DNA from: Ptiloglossa arizonensis | Lineage: Eukaryota; Arthropoda; Insecta; Hymenoptera; Colletidae | DNA length: 64,000 nucleotides | Direction: 5' to 3' | Assembly: GCF_051014685.1 (NCBI RefSeq) | Contig: NW_027478417.1 | Location: 62,001-126,000, forward strand | In this document: positions 52,451 to 63,990 of the stretch, piece by piece | Position numbering within the stretch: the first letter of the stretch is position 1 | Layout of the letters: every line of letters begins with the position of its first letter | Position numbers and translations under genes: made by a program | Notes under the pieces: model-generated | What the model was told of the DNA's origin: nothing | The model's database searches: none | The model's input: only the letters and a program-made list of their open reading frames with translations

Positions 52451-53369
52451 TCGCGAGATATGGGAGTTTGAAGTTAAGGAATGCTTGAGAAACCATCAAA
52501 ATTTTCGCAAGTCTGATACTCGAAACCAATAACTACAAAGGCCTAGGGGAAAAATACACATACCTTTGTAATCGGGCGAGCTTCTACTTTCAGATGCAAC
52601 AGGAATTTCTGGAGCACGTCAATCCGTTCGCGAGATATGGGAGTTTGAAGTTAAGGAATGGTTGAGAAACCATCACAATTTTCGCAAGTCTGATACTCGA
52701 AACCAGTAACCACAAAGCCCTAGGGGAAAAATACACATACCTTTGTAATCGGGCGAGTTTATACTTTCAGATGCAACAGGAATTTCTCGAGCTCGTCAAT
52801 CATTCGCGAGATATGGGAGTTTGACATTAAGGAACGGTTGAGAAACCATCAAAATTTTCGCAAAACTGATACTCGAAACCAATAACTACAATGGCCCAGT
52901 GGAAAAATACACATACCGTTGTAATCGGGAGAGTTTCTACTTTCAGATGCAACAGAAATTTTTCGGATTCGGCAATCCGTTCGCGAGATATGTGAGTTTG
53001 AAGTTAAGGAATGCTTGGGAAACCATCAAAATGTGCGCAAGTCTGATACGCGAAACCAATAACTACAAAGGCCTAGGGGAAATATACACATACCTTTGTA
53101 ATCGGGCGAGTGTCTACTTTCAGATGCAACAGGAATTTCTCGAGTTCGTCAATCCGTTCGCGAGATATGGGAGTTTGAAGTTAAGGAATGGTTGAGAAAC
53201 CATCAAAATATTCGCAAGTCTGATACTCGAAACCAATAACTGGAATGGCCTAGGGGAAAAATACACGTATCTTTGTAGTCGGTCGAGCTTCTACTTTCAG
53301 ATGCAACAGGAATTTCTGGAGTTCGTCAATCCGTTCGCGAGACTTGGGAGTTTGAACTTAAGGAATGGT
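52451..53369 (+). repeat. C/A monomers with CCACAAAGCCC and AAAATGTGCGC units
   Basis: Holds another CCACAAAGCCC unit (near 52706) and a copy of the CAGAAATTTTTCGGATTCGG plus CTTGGGAAACC pair (about 52.95-53.15 kb). The same pair lies 531 bp (3 x 177) further on at about 53.48-53.68 kb. Confidence 0.75.
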
Positions 53370-54395
53370 TGAGAAACCATCAAAATTTTCGCAAAACTGA
53401 TACTCGAAACCAATAACTACAATGGCCCAGGGGAAAAATACACATACCGTTGTAATCCGGAGAGTTTCTACTTTCAGATGCAACAGAAATTTTTCGGATT
53501 CGGCAATCCGTTCTCGAGATATGTGAGTTTGAAGTTAAGGAATGCTTGGGAAACCATCAAAATGTGCGCAAGTCTGATACGCGAAACCAATAACTACAAA
53601 GGCCTAGGGGAAAAATACACATACCTTTGTAATCGGGCGAGTGTCTACTTTCAGATGCAACAGGAATTTCTCGTGTTCGTCAATCCGTTCGCGAGATATG
53701 GGAGTTTGAAGTTAAGGAATGGTTGAGAAACCATCAAAATATTCGCAAGTCTGATACTCGAAACCAATAACTGGAATGGCCTAGGGGATATGTACACACA
53801 CCATTGTAATCGGGCGAGTTTCTACTTGCAGATGTAACAGGAAATCCTCGAGCTCGTCAATCCGTTCGCGAGATATGGGAGTTTGAAGTTAAGGAATGGT
53901 TGAGAGACCATCACAATTTTCGCAAGTCTGATACTCGAAACCAATAACTACTATGGCCTAGGGCAAAAATACACTTACCGTTGTAATCGGACGAGTTTCT
54001 GCTTTCAGATGCAGCAGGAATTTCTCGAGTTCGTCAATCCGTTCGCGAGATATGGGAGTTTGAATTTAAGGAAAGGTTGAGAAACCATCAAAATTTTCGC
54101 AAGTCTGATACTCGAAACTAATAGCTACTGTGGCCTAGCGCAAAAATACACATACCATTGTAATCGAGCGAGTTTCTGCTTTCAGATGAAAGAGGAATTC
54201 CTCGAGCTCGTCAATCCGTTCGCGAGATATAGGAGCATGAAGTTAGGGATGGTTGAGAAACCATCGCAATTTTCGCAAGTCTGATACTCGAAACCAATAC
54301 CTGGAATGACCTAGGGGAAAAGTACACACACCATTGTAATCGGACGACATTCTACTTTCAGATGCAACAGGAAATAATCGAGTTCGTCAATCCGT
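53370..54395 (+). repeat. 11-mer-spaced block, copy 2
   Basis: Matches 51.42-51.74 kb and 52.0-52.45 kb at an offset of 1,945 bp (11 monomers less two bases). The interval of about 53.69-53.93 kb is instead an A unit with GGGGATATGTACAC and CTTGCAGATGTAACAGG. Confidence 0.78.
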
Positions 54396-55240
54396 TCGCG
54401 AGATATGCGAGTTTGAAGTTAAGGAATGCTTGAGAAACCATCAAAATTTTCGCAAGTCTGATACTCGAAACCAATAACTACTATGGCCTAGGGCAAAAAT
54501 ACACATACCGTTGTAATCGGACGAGTTTCTGCTTTCAGATGCAACATGAATTTCTTGAGTTCGTCAATCCGTTCGCGAGATATGGGAGTTTGAAGTTAAG
54601 GAATGGTTGAGAAACCATCAAAATTTTCGCAATTCTGATGCTAGAAACGAATAACTGGAATGACCTAGGGGAATAGTACACACACCATTGTAATCGGTCG
54701 ACTTTCTACTTTCAGATGCAACAGGAAATAATCGAGTTCGTCAATCCGTTCGCGAGATATGGGAGTTTGAAGTTAAGGAATGCTTGAGAAACCATCAAAA
54801 TTTTCGGAAGTCTGATACTCGAAACCAATGACTACTATGGCCTAGGGCAAAAATACACATACCGTTGTAATCGGGCGAGTTTCTGCTTTCAGATGCAATA
54901 GGAAATTCTCGAGTTGTTCAATCCGTTCGCGAGATATGGTAGTTTGAAGTTAAGGAATGGTTGAGAAACCACTAATATTTTCGCAAGTCTGATCCTCGAA
55001 ACCAATAACTACTATGGCCTAGGGCAAAAATACACATACCGTTGTAATCGGACGAGTTTCTGGTTTCAGATGCAACAGGAATTTCTCGAGTTCGTCAATC
55101 CGTTCGCGAGATATGGGAGTTTGAAGTTAAGGAATTGTTGAGAAACCATTAATATTTTTGCAAGTCTGATCCTCGAAACCAATAACTACTATCGCCTAGG
55201 GCAAAAATACGCATACCTTTGTAATCGGGCGAGTGTCTAC
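54396..55240 (+). repeat. Outlying, more diverged piece of the 13-mer HOR
   Basis: The order GGAATGCTTGAG B unit, AACATGAATTTC, D unit, GCAATAGGAAATTCTCGAG unit, CACTAATATTTTCG unit, GGAATTGTTGAG with AATATTTTTGCAAG matches 42.73-43.55 kb. It carries more private changes (GAGTTGTTCAATCC, AACCAATGACTAC, GGGAATAGTACAC) than the three tandem copies show among themselves. It ends as a hybrid: GCATACC joined to TTTGTAATCGGGCGAGTGTC. Confidence 0.75.
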
Positions 55241-57399
55241 TTTCAGATGCAACAGGAATTTCTCGAGTTCGTCAATCCGTTCGCGAGATAAGACAGTATG
55301 AAGATAAGGAATGGTTGAGAAACCATCCAAATTTTCGCTTGTCTGATACTCGAAACCTATAACTGGAATGGCCTAGGGGAAAAGTACACACACCTTTGTA
55401 ATCGGGCGAGTTTCTACTTTCAGATGCAACAGGAATTTCTCGAGTTCGTCAATCCGTTCGCGAGATATGGTAGTTTGAAGCTAAGGAATGGTTGAGAAAC
55501 CATCAAAATTTTCGCAAGTCTGATACTCGAAACCAATAACTACAATGGCCTAGGTGAAAAATACACATACCGTTGTAGTCGGGCGACTTTCTGCTTTCAG
55601 ATGCAGCAGGAATTTCTCGAGTTCGTCAATCCGTTCGCGAGATATGGGAGGTTGAAGTTAAGGAATGGTTGAGAATCCATCAAAATTTTCGCAAGTCTGA
55701 TACTCGAAACTAATAACTGGAATGGCCTAGGGGAAAAGTACACACACCATTGTAATCGGGCGAGTTTCCACTTTCAGTTGAACAGGAATTTCTCGAGTTC
55801 GTCAATCCGTTCGCGAGATGTGTGAATTCGAAGTTAAGGAATGGTTGAGAAACCACAAAATTTTCGCAAGGCTGATACTCGAAACCTATAACTGGAATGG
55901 CCTAGGGGAAAAGTACACACACCTTTGTAATCGGGCGAGTTTCTACTTTCAGATGCAACAGCAATTTCTCCAGTTCGCCATTCCGTTCGCAAGATATGGT
56001 AGTTTGAAGTTAAGGAATGGTTGAGAAACCATCAAAATTTTCGCAAGTCTGATACTCGAAACCAATAACTGGAATGGCCTAGGGGAAAAGTACACACACC
56101 ATTGTAATCGGGCGAGTTTCCACTTTCACATGCAACAGGAATATCTCGAGGTCGCCAATCCGTTCGCGAGGTATGGGAGTTTGAAATTAAGGAATCGTTG
56201 AGAAACCATCAAAATTTTCGCTGATCTGATACTCGAATTCAATAACGAATGGCCTAGGGGAAAAGTACACACACCATTGTAATCGGGCGAGTTTCTACTT
56301 TCAGATATAACAGGAATTTCTCGAGTTCGTCATTCCGTTCGCGAGATATGGGAGTTTGAAGTTACGGAATGTTTGGGAAACCATCACAATTTTCGCTGGT
56401 CTGATACTCGAAACCTATAACTGGAATGGCCTAGGGGAAAAGTACACACACCTTTGTAATCGGGCGAGTTTCTACTTTCAGATGCAAGAGGAATTTCTCG
56501 ATTTCGTCAATCCGTTCGCGAGATATGGTAGTTTGAAGTTAAGGAATGGTTGAGAAACCATCAAAATTTTCGCAAGTCTGATACTCGAAACCAATAACTG
56601 GAATGGCCTAGGGGAAAAGTACACACACCATTGTAATCGGATGAGTTTCCACTTTCACATGCAACAGGAATATCTCGAGGTCGCCAATCCGTTCGCGAGG
56701 TATGGGAGTTTGAAGTTAAGGAATCGTTGAGGAACCATCAAAATTTTCGCAAGTCTGATACTCGCAGCCAATAACTACAAAGGCCTAGGGGAAAAATACA
56801 CATAGCTTTGTAATCGGGCGACTTTCTACTTTCAGATGCAACAGGAATTTCTCGAAATCGCCATTCCGTTCGCGAGATATGGGAGTTTGAAGTTAAGGAA
56901 TGGTTGAAAAACCATCAAAATTTTCGTAAGTCTGATACTCGAAACCAATAACTACAATGGCCTAGGGGAAAAATACACATACCGTTGTAATCGGGCGAGT
57001 TTCTACTTTCAGATGCAACAGGAATTTCTCGGGTTCGTCAATCCGTTCGCGAGATAAGACAGTTTGAAGTTTAGGAATCGTTGAGAAACCATCAAAATTT
57101 TCGCAAGTCTGATACTCGAAACCAATAACTACAAAGGCCTAGGGGAAAAATACACATAGCTTTGTAATTGGGCGAGTTTCTACTTTCAGATGCAACAGGA
57201 ATTTCTCGAGTTCGTCATTCCGTTCGCGAGATATGGGAGTTTGAAGTTACGGAATGTTTGGGAAACCATCACAATTTTCGCTGGTCTGATACTCGAAACC
57301 TATAACTGGAATGGCCTAGGGGAAAAGTACACACACCTTTGTAATCGGGCGCGTTTCTACTTTCAGATGCAACAGGAATTTCTCGAGTTCGTCATTCCG

Positions 57400-57414
57400 T
57401 TCGCGAGATACGGG
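57400..57414 (+). other. Exact match to the CENP-B box core
   Basis: TTCGCGAGATACGGG in the A/C zone, followed by AGTTTGGAGTTAAGG, a context unlike the 25-38 kb sites. Confidence 0.6.
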
Positions 57415-58637
57415 AGTTTGGAGTTAAGGAATGGTTGAGAAACCATCAAAATTTTCGCTGGCCTGATACTCAAAACCAATATCTAGAATTGCCTAGGGGA
57501 AGGTACACACACCATTGTAATCGGGCTAGTTTCTACTTTCAGATGCAACAGGAATTTCTCGAGGTCGCCAATCCGTTCGCGAGGTATGAGAGTTTGAAGT
57601 TAAGGAATCGTTGAGAAACCATCAAAATTTTCGCAAGTCTGATACTCGAAACCAATAACTACAAAGGCCTAGGGGAAAAATACACATAGCATTGTAATCG
57701 GGCGAGTTTCTACTTTCAGATGCAACAGGAATTTCTCGAGTTCGTCATTCCGTTCGCGAGATATGGGAATTTGAAGTTACGGAATGTTTGGGAAACCATC
57801 ACAATTTTCGCTGGTCTGATACTCGAAACCTATAACTGGAATGGCCTAGGGGAAAAGTACACACACCTTTGTAATCGGGCGAGTTTCTACTTTCAGATGC
57901 AACAGGAATTTCTCGAGTTCGTCAATCCGTTCGCGAGATATGGGAGTTAGAAATTAAGGAATGGTTGAGAAACCATCAAAATTTTCGAAAGTCTGATACT
58001 CGAAACCAATAACTGGAATGGCCTAGGGGAAAAGTACACACACCATTGTAATCGGATGAGTTTCCACTTTCACATGCAACAGGAATATCTCGAGGTCGCC
58101 AATCCGTTCGCGAGGTATGAGAGTTTGAAGTTAAGGAATCGTTGAGAAACCATCAAAATTTTCGCAAGTCTGATACTCGAAACCAATAACTACAAAGGCC
58201 TAGGGGAAAAATACACATAGCTTTGTAATCGGGCGAGTTTCTACTTTCAGGTGCAACAGGAATTTCTCGAGTTCGTCAATCCGTTCGCGACATATGGGAG
58301 TTTGAAGTTAAGGAATCGTTGAGAAACCATCAAAATTTTCGCAAGTCTGATACTCGAAACCAATAACTACAAAGGCCTAGGGGAAAAATACACATAGCTT
58401 TGTAATCGGGCGAGTTTCTACTTTCAGATGCAATAGGAATTTCTCGAGTTCGTCATTCCGTTCGCGAGATATGGGAGTTTAAAGTTACGGAATGTTTGGG
58501 AAACCATCACAATTTTCGCTGGTCTGATACTCGAAACCTATAACTGGAATGGCCTAGGGGAAAAGTACACACACCTTTGTAATCGGGCGAGTTTCTACTT
58601 TCAGATGCAACAGGAATTTCTCGAGTTCGTCATTCCG

Positions 58638-58652
58638 TTCGCGATATACGGG
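58638..58652 (+). other. Exact match to the CENP-B box core
   Basis: TTCGCGATATACGGG: the spacer differs (CGAT) but all nine fixed bases fit. It is a diverged paralogue of the 57400 site. Confidence 0.6.
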
Positions 58653-61381
58653 AGTTTGGAGTTAAGGAATGGTTGAGAAACCATCAAAATTTTCGCTGGT
58701 CTGATACTCAAAACCAATAACTAGAATGGCCTAGGGGAAGGTACACACACCATTGTAATCGGGCGAGTTTCTACTTTCAGATGCAACAGGAATTTCTCAA
58801 TTTCGTCAATCCATTCGCGAGATATGGTAGTTTGAAGTTAAGGAATGGTTGAGAAACCATCAAAATTTTCGTAAGTCTGATACTCGAAACCAATAACTAG
58901 AATGGCCTAGGGGAAGGTACACTCACCATTGTAATCGGGCGAGTTTCTACTTTCAGATGCAACAGGAATTTCTCGATTTCGTCAATCCATTCGCGAGATA
59001 TGGTAGTTTGAAGTTAAGGAATGGTTGAGAAACCATCAAAATTTTCGCAAGTCTGATACTCGAAACCAATAACTGGAATGGCCTAGGGGAAAAGTACACA
59101 CACCATTGTAATCGGTTGAGTTTCCACTTTCACATGCAACAGGAATATCTCGAGGTCGCCAATCCGTTCGCGAGGTATGGGAGTTTGAAGTTAAGGAATC
59201 GTTGAGAAACCATCAAAATTTTCGCAAGTCTGATACTTGAAACCAATAACTACAAAGGCCTAGGGGAAGAATACACATAGCTTTGTAATCGGGCTAGTTT
59301 CTACTTTCAGATGCAACAGGAATTTCTCGAGTTCGTCAATCCGTTCGCGAGATATGGGAGTTTGAAGTTAAGGAATGGTTGAGAAACCATCAAAATTTTC
59401 GTAAGTCTGATACTCGAAACCAATAACTGCAATGGCCTAGGGGAAAAATACACATACCGTTGTAATCGGGCGAGTTTCTACTTTCAGATGCAACAGGAAT
59501 TTCTCGGGTTCGTCAATCCGTTCGCGAGATAAGACAGTTTGAAGTTAAGGAATCGTTGAGAAACCATCAAAATTTTCGCAAGTCTGATACTCGAAACCAA
59601 TAACTACAAAGGCCTAGGGCAAAAATACACATAGCTTTGTAATCGGGCGAGTTTCTACTTTCAGATGCAACAGGAATTTCTCGAGTTCGTCAATCCGTTC
59701 GCGAAATATGGGAGTTTGAAGTTATGGAATGGTTGAGAAACCATCAAAATTTTCGTAAGTCTGATTCTCGAAACCAATAACTACAATCGCCTAGGGGAAA
59801 AATACACATACCATTGTAATCGGGCGAGTTTCTACTTTCAGATGCAACAGGAATTTTTCGGGTTCGTCAATCCGTTCGCGAGATATGGGAGTTTAAACTT
59901 AAGGAATGGTTGAGAAACCATCAAGAATTTCACAATTCTGATGCTGGATACGAATAACTAGAATGGCCTAGGGCAAAAATACACATACCATTGTAATCGG
60001 GCGAGATTCTGCTTTTAGATGCAACAGGAATTTCTCGAGTTCGTCAATCCGTTCGCGAAATGTGGGAGTTCGAAGTTAAGGAATGGTTGAGAAACCACCA
60101 AATTTTCGCAAGTCTGATACTCGAAACCAATACCTCGAATGGCCTAAGGGAAAAGTACACACGCCAATGTAATCGGGCGAGTTTCTACTTTCAGATGCAA
60201 CAGGAATTTCTCGAGTTCGTCAATCCGTGCGCGAGATATGGGAGTTTGAATTTACGGAATGGTTGAGAAAACAACAAAATTTTCGCAAGTCTGATACACG
60301 AAACCAATGACTGGTATGGCCCAAGGGAAAAGTACAAACAACATTGTAATCGGGCGAGTTTCTACTTTCAGATGCAACAGGAATTTCTCGAGTTCGTCAA
60401 TCCGTTCGCGAGATATGGGAGTTAGAAGTTAAGGAATGGTTGAGAAACCATCAAAATTTTCGAAAGTCTGATACTCGAAACCAATAACTACAATGACCTA
60501 GGGGAAAAATACACAGACCGTTATAATCGGGGGAGTATCTGCTTTCAGATGCAACAGGAAATTCTCGAGATCGTCAATCCGTTCGCGAGATATGGGAGTG
60601 TGAAGTTAAGGAATGGTTGAGAAGCCATCAAATTTTTCGCAAGTCTGTTTCTCGAAACCAATAACTAGAGTAGCCTAGGGGAAAAGTACACATACCATTG
60701 TAATCGGGCGAGTTTCTGCTTTCAGATGCGACAGGAATGTCTCGAGTTTGTCAATCCGTTCGCGAGATATGGGAGTTTGAAGTTAAGGAATGGTTGAGAA
60801 ACCATCAAAACTTTCGCAAGTCTGATACTCGAAACCAATAACTACAATGGCCTAGGTGAAAAATACACATACCGTTGTAATCGGGAGAGTTTCTACTTTC
60901 AGATGAAGCAGGAATTTATCGAGTTCGTCAATGCGTTCGCGATATATGGGAGTTTGAAATATAGGAATGGTTAAGAAACCATCAAAATTTTCACAAGTCT
61001 GATACTCGATACCAATAACTGGAATGGCCTAGGGGAAAAGTACACACACCATTGTAATCGGGCGAGTTTCTACTTTCGGATGCAACAGGAATTTCTCGAG
61101 TTTGTCAATCCAGTCGCGAGATATGGGAGTTTCAAGTGAAGGAATGGTTGAGAAACCACAAAAATTTTCGCAAGTCTGACACTCGAAACCATTAACTACA
61201 ATGGCCTAGGGGAAAAATACACATACCGTTGTAATCGGGAGTGTTTCTACTTTGAGATGCAACAGAAATTTTTCGGATTTGTCAATCCGTTCGCGAAATA
61301 TCGGACATTGAAATTAAGAGATGGTTGAGAAACCATCAAAATTTTCGCAAGTCTGATACCCGAAACTAATAACTGGAACGG

Positions 61382-61394
61382 CCTTTCGGAAAGG
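61382..61394 (+). other. New 13-bp palindrome replacing CCTAGGGGAAAAG
   Basis: CCTTTC-G-GAAAGG, with two perfectly complementary six-base arms around one base. It lies in the A-type variable segment and shortens the unit by one base. Confidence 0.75.
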
Positions 61395-61734
61395 ACACAC
61401 ACCATTGTAATCGGGCGAGTTTCTAATTTCAGATGCAACAGGAATTTCTCGAGTTAGTCAATCCGATCGCGAGATATGGGAGTTTGAAATATAGGAATGG
61501 ATGAGAAACCATCAAAATTTTCACAAATCTGATACTCGAAACCAATAACTGGAATGGCCTAGGGGAAAAGTACACACACCATTGTAATCGGGCGAGTTTC
61601 TACTTTCGGATGCAACAGGAATTTCTCGAGTTCGTCAATCCGTTCGGTCGATATGGGAGTTTGAAGTTAAGGAATGGTTGAGAAACAATCAAAATTTTCG
61701 CAAGTCTGATACCTGAAACCAATAACTGGAACGG

Positions 61735-61747
61735 CCTTTCGGAAAGG
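61735..61747 (+). other. Second copy of the 13-bp palindrome
   Basis: CCTTTCGGAAAGG, 353 bp after the first and duplicated with the dimer. Confidence 0.75.
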
Positions 61748-63944
61748 ACACGCACCATTGTAATCGGGCGAGTTTCTAATTTCAGATGCAACAGGAATTT
61801 CTCGAGTTAGTCAATCCGATCGCGAGATATGGGAGTTTGAAATATAGGAATGGATGAGAAACCATCAAAATTTTCACAAATCTGATACTCGAAACCAATA
61901 ACTGGAATGGCCTAGGGGAAAAGTACACACACCATTGTAATCGGGCGAGTTTCTACTTTCGGATGCAACAGGAATTTCTCGAGTTCGTCAATCCGTTCGG
62001 GAGATATGGGACTTTGAAGATAAGGAATGGTTGAGAAACGATCAAAATTTTCGCAAGTCTGACACTCGAAACCAATGGCTACATTGGACTAGGGGAGAAA
62101 AACACATACCGTTGTAATCGGGCGAGTTTCTGCTGTCAGATGCAAGAGGAATTTCTCGAGTTCGTCAATCCATTCGCGAGATATGGGAGTTTGAAATGAA
62201 GGAATGGTTGAGAAAACACCAAAATATTCGCAAGTCTGACACTCGAAACCAATAACTGGAATAGCCCAGGGGAGAAGTACACACACCGTTGTAATCGGCC
62301 GAGTTTCTACTTTCAGATGCAACAATAATTTCTCGACTTCGTCAATCCGTTCACGAGATATAGGAGTTTGAAGTTAAGGAATGGTTGAGAACCCATCAAA
62401 ATTTTCGCAAGTGTGATACTTGAGACTAATAACTACTATGGCCTAGGGCATAAATACACATTCCGTTGTAATCGGCCGAGTTTCTGCTTTCAGAAGCAAC
62501 AGGAATCTCTCGAGTTCGTCAGTCCGTTCGCGAGATATGGGAGATTGAAGTTAAGGAATGGTTGAGAAACCATCAAAATTTTCGCAAGTCTGATACACGA
62601 AACCAATAACTACAATGGCTTAGGGGAAAAATAGACATACCGTTGTAATCGGACCAGTTTCTACTTTCAGATGCAACAGGAATTTCTCGATTTCCTCAAT
62701 CCATTCGCGAGATATGGTAGTTTGAAGTGAAGGAATGGTGGAGAAACCATCAAAATATTCGCGGGTCTGATACTCGAAACCAATAACTACGTTGGCCTAG
62801 GACAAAAATACACATACCGTTCTAATCGGGAGAGTTTCTACTTTCAGATGCAACAGAAATTTTTCGGATTCGTCAATCCGTTCGCTAAATATAGAAGTTT
62901 GAAGTGAAAGAATGTTTGAGAAACCATCAAAATTTTCGCAAGTCTGATACTCGAAACGAGTAACTACTATGGCCTAGGGCAAAAATACACATACCGTTGT
63001 AATCGGGCGAGTTTCTACTTTCAGATGCAACAGGAATTTCTCGATTTCCTCCATCCGTTCGCGAGATATAGGAGTTTGAAGTGAAGGAATGGTTGAGAAA
63101 CCATCAAAATATTCGCAAGTCTGATACTCGAAACCAATAACTACAATGGCCTAGGGGAAAAATACACATACCTTAGTAATCGGTCGAGTTTCTACTTTCA
63201 GATGCAACAGGAATTTTTCGATTTCCTCAATCCATTCGCGAGATATAGGAGTTTGAAGTGAAGGAATGGTTGAGAAACCATCAAAATTTTTGCAAGTCTG
63301 ATACTCGAAACGAATAACTAATCTGTCCTAGAGCAAAAATACACATACCGTTGTAATCGGGCGGGTTTCTACTTTGAGATTCAACAGGAATTTCTCGATT
63401 TCGTCAATCCGTTCGCGAGATATGGGAGTTTGAAGTTAAGGAATGGTTGAGAAACCATCCAAATTTTCGCAAGTCTGATACACGAAACCAATAACTACTA
63501 TGGCCTTGGGGAAAAATACACATACCTTTGTAATCGGGCGAGTTTCTACATTCAGATGCAACAGGAATTTCTCGACTTCCTCAATCCGTTCGCGAGATAT
63601 AGGAGTTTGAAGTGAAGGAATGGTTGAGCACCCATCAAAATATTCGCAAGTCTGATACACGAAACCAATAACTACTATGGCCTTGGGGAAAAATACACAT
63701 ACCGTTGTAATCGGGCGAGCTTCTGCTTTCAGATGCAACAGGTATTTCCCGAATTAGTCTTTCCGTTCGCGAGATATGGTTGTTTGAAGTTAAGGAATGG
63801 TTGAGAAACCGTCAAAATATTCGCAAGTCTGATACTCGAAACCAATAACTACAATGGCCTAGGGGAAAAATACACATACCGTTCTAATCTGGCGAGTTTC
63901 TACTTTCAGATGCAACAGGAATTTCTCGATATCCTCAATCCGCT

Positions 63945-63990
63945 CGCGAGATATAGGAGTTTGAAAATTTCCCGAATTAGTCTTTCCGTT
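63945..63990 (+). repeat. 46-bp truncated monomer, out-of-register junction
   Basis: CGCGAG at 63945 is followed by the next CGCGAG at 63991, only 46 bp later. The left part runs to GGAGTTTGAA. The right part, ATTTCCCGAATTAGTC, is identical to 63744-63777. About 131 bp of the monomer are missing at a junction near 63964-63967 with almost no shared sequence. It sits at the very end of the window. Confidence 0.85.

Larger units (their letters stand above)
55241..60300 (+). repeat. A/C-dominated zone with 3-, 4- and 5-monomer repeats
   Basis: The marker GGAATGTTTGGGAAACCATC lies near 56371, 57256, 57786 and 58494, giving spacings of 885, 530 and 708 bp (5, 3 and 4 monomers). Other recurring variants are CACATAGCTTTG, GAATATCTCGAGGTCGCC, AATCGTTGAGAAACC, GAGATAAGACAGT and ACTAGAATGGCC. 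B and D units are almost absent. Small internal deletions are seen, such as AATTCAATAACGAATGG near 56236. No gene is seen. Confidence 0.8.
61119..61830 (+). repeat. 353-bp dimer repeated about twice in the diverged zone
   Basis: GAAATATAGGAATGGATGAG near 61486 recurs near 61839, and the CCTTTCGGAAAGG unit at 61382 recurs at 61735, both 353 bp apart. The dimer pairs a normal A unit (with CTTTCGGATGC) and a unit whose GGCCTAGGGGAAAAG is replaced by GGCCTTTCGGAAAG. Confidence 0.8.
60301..63944 (+). repeat. Individually diverged monomers (older layer)
   Basis: Neighbouring monomers differ from each other at many positions, and few blocks longer than two monomers recur. Frequent local variants are GAAGTGAAGGAATGG, GAGATATAGGAG, CTCGATTTCCTC, GGGAGAGTTTC and GATACACGAAACC. 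An exception is the 353-bp dimer at 61.47-62.0 kb. No gene, transposon or unique flank is visible. Confidence 0.75.
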
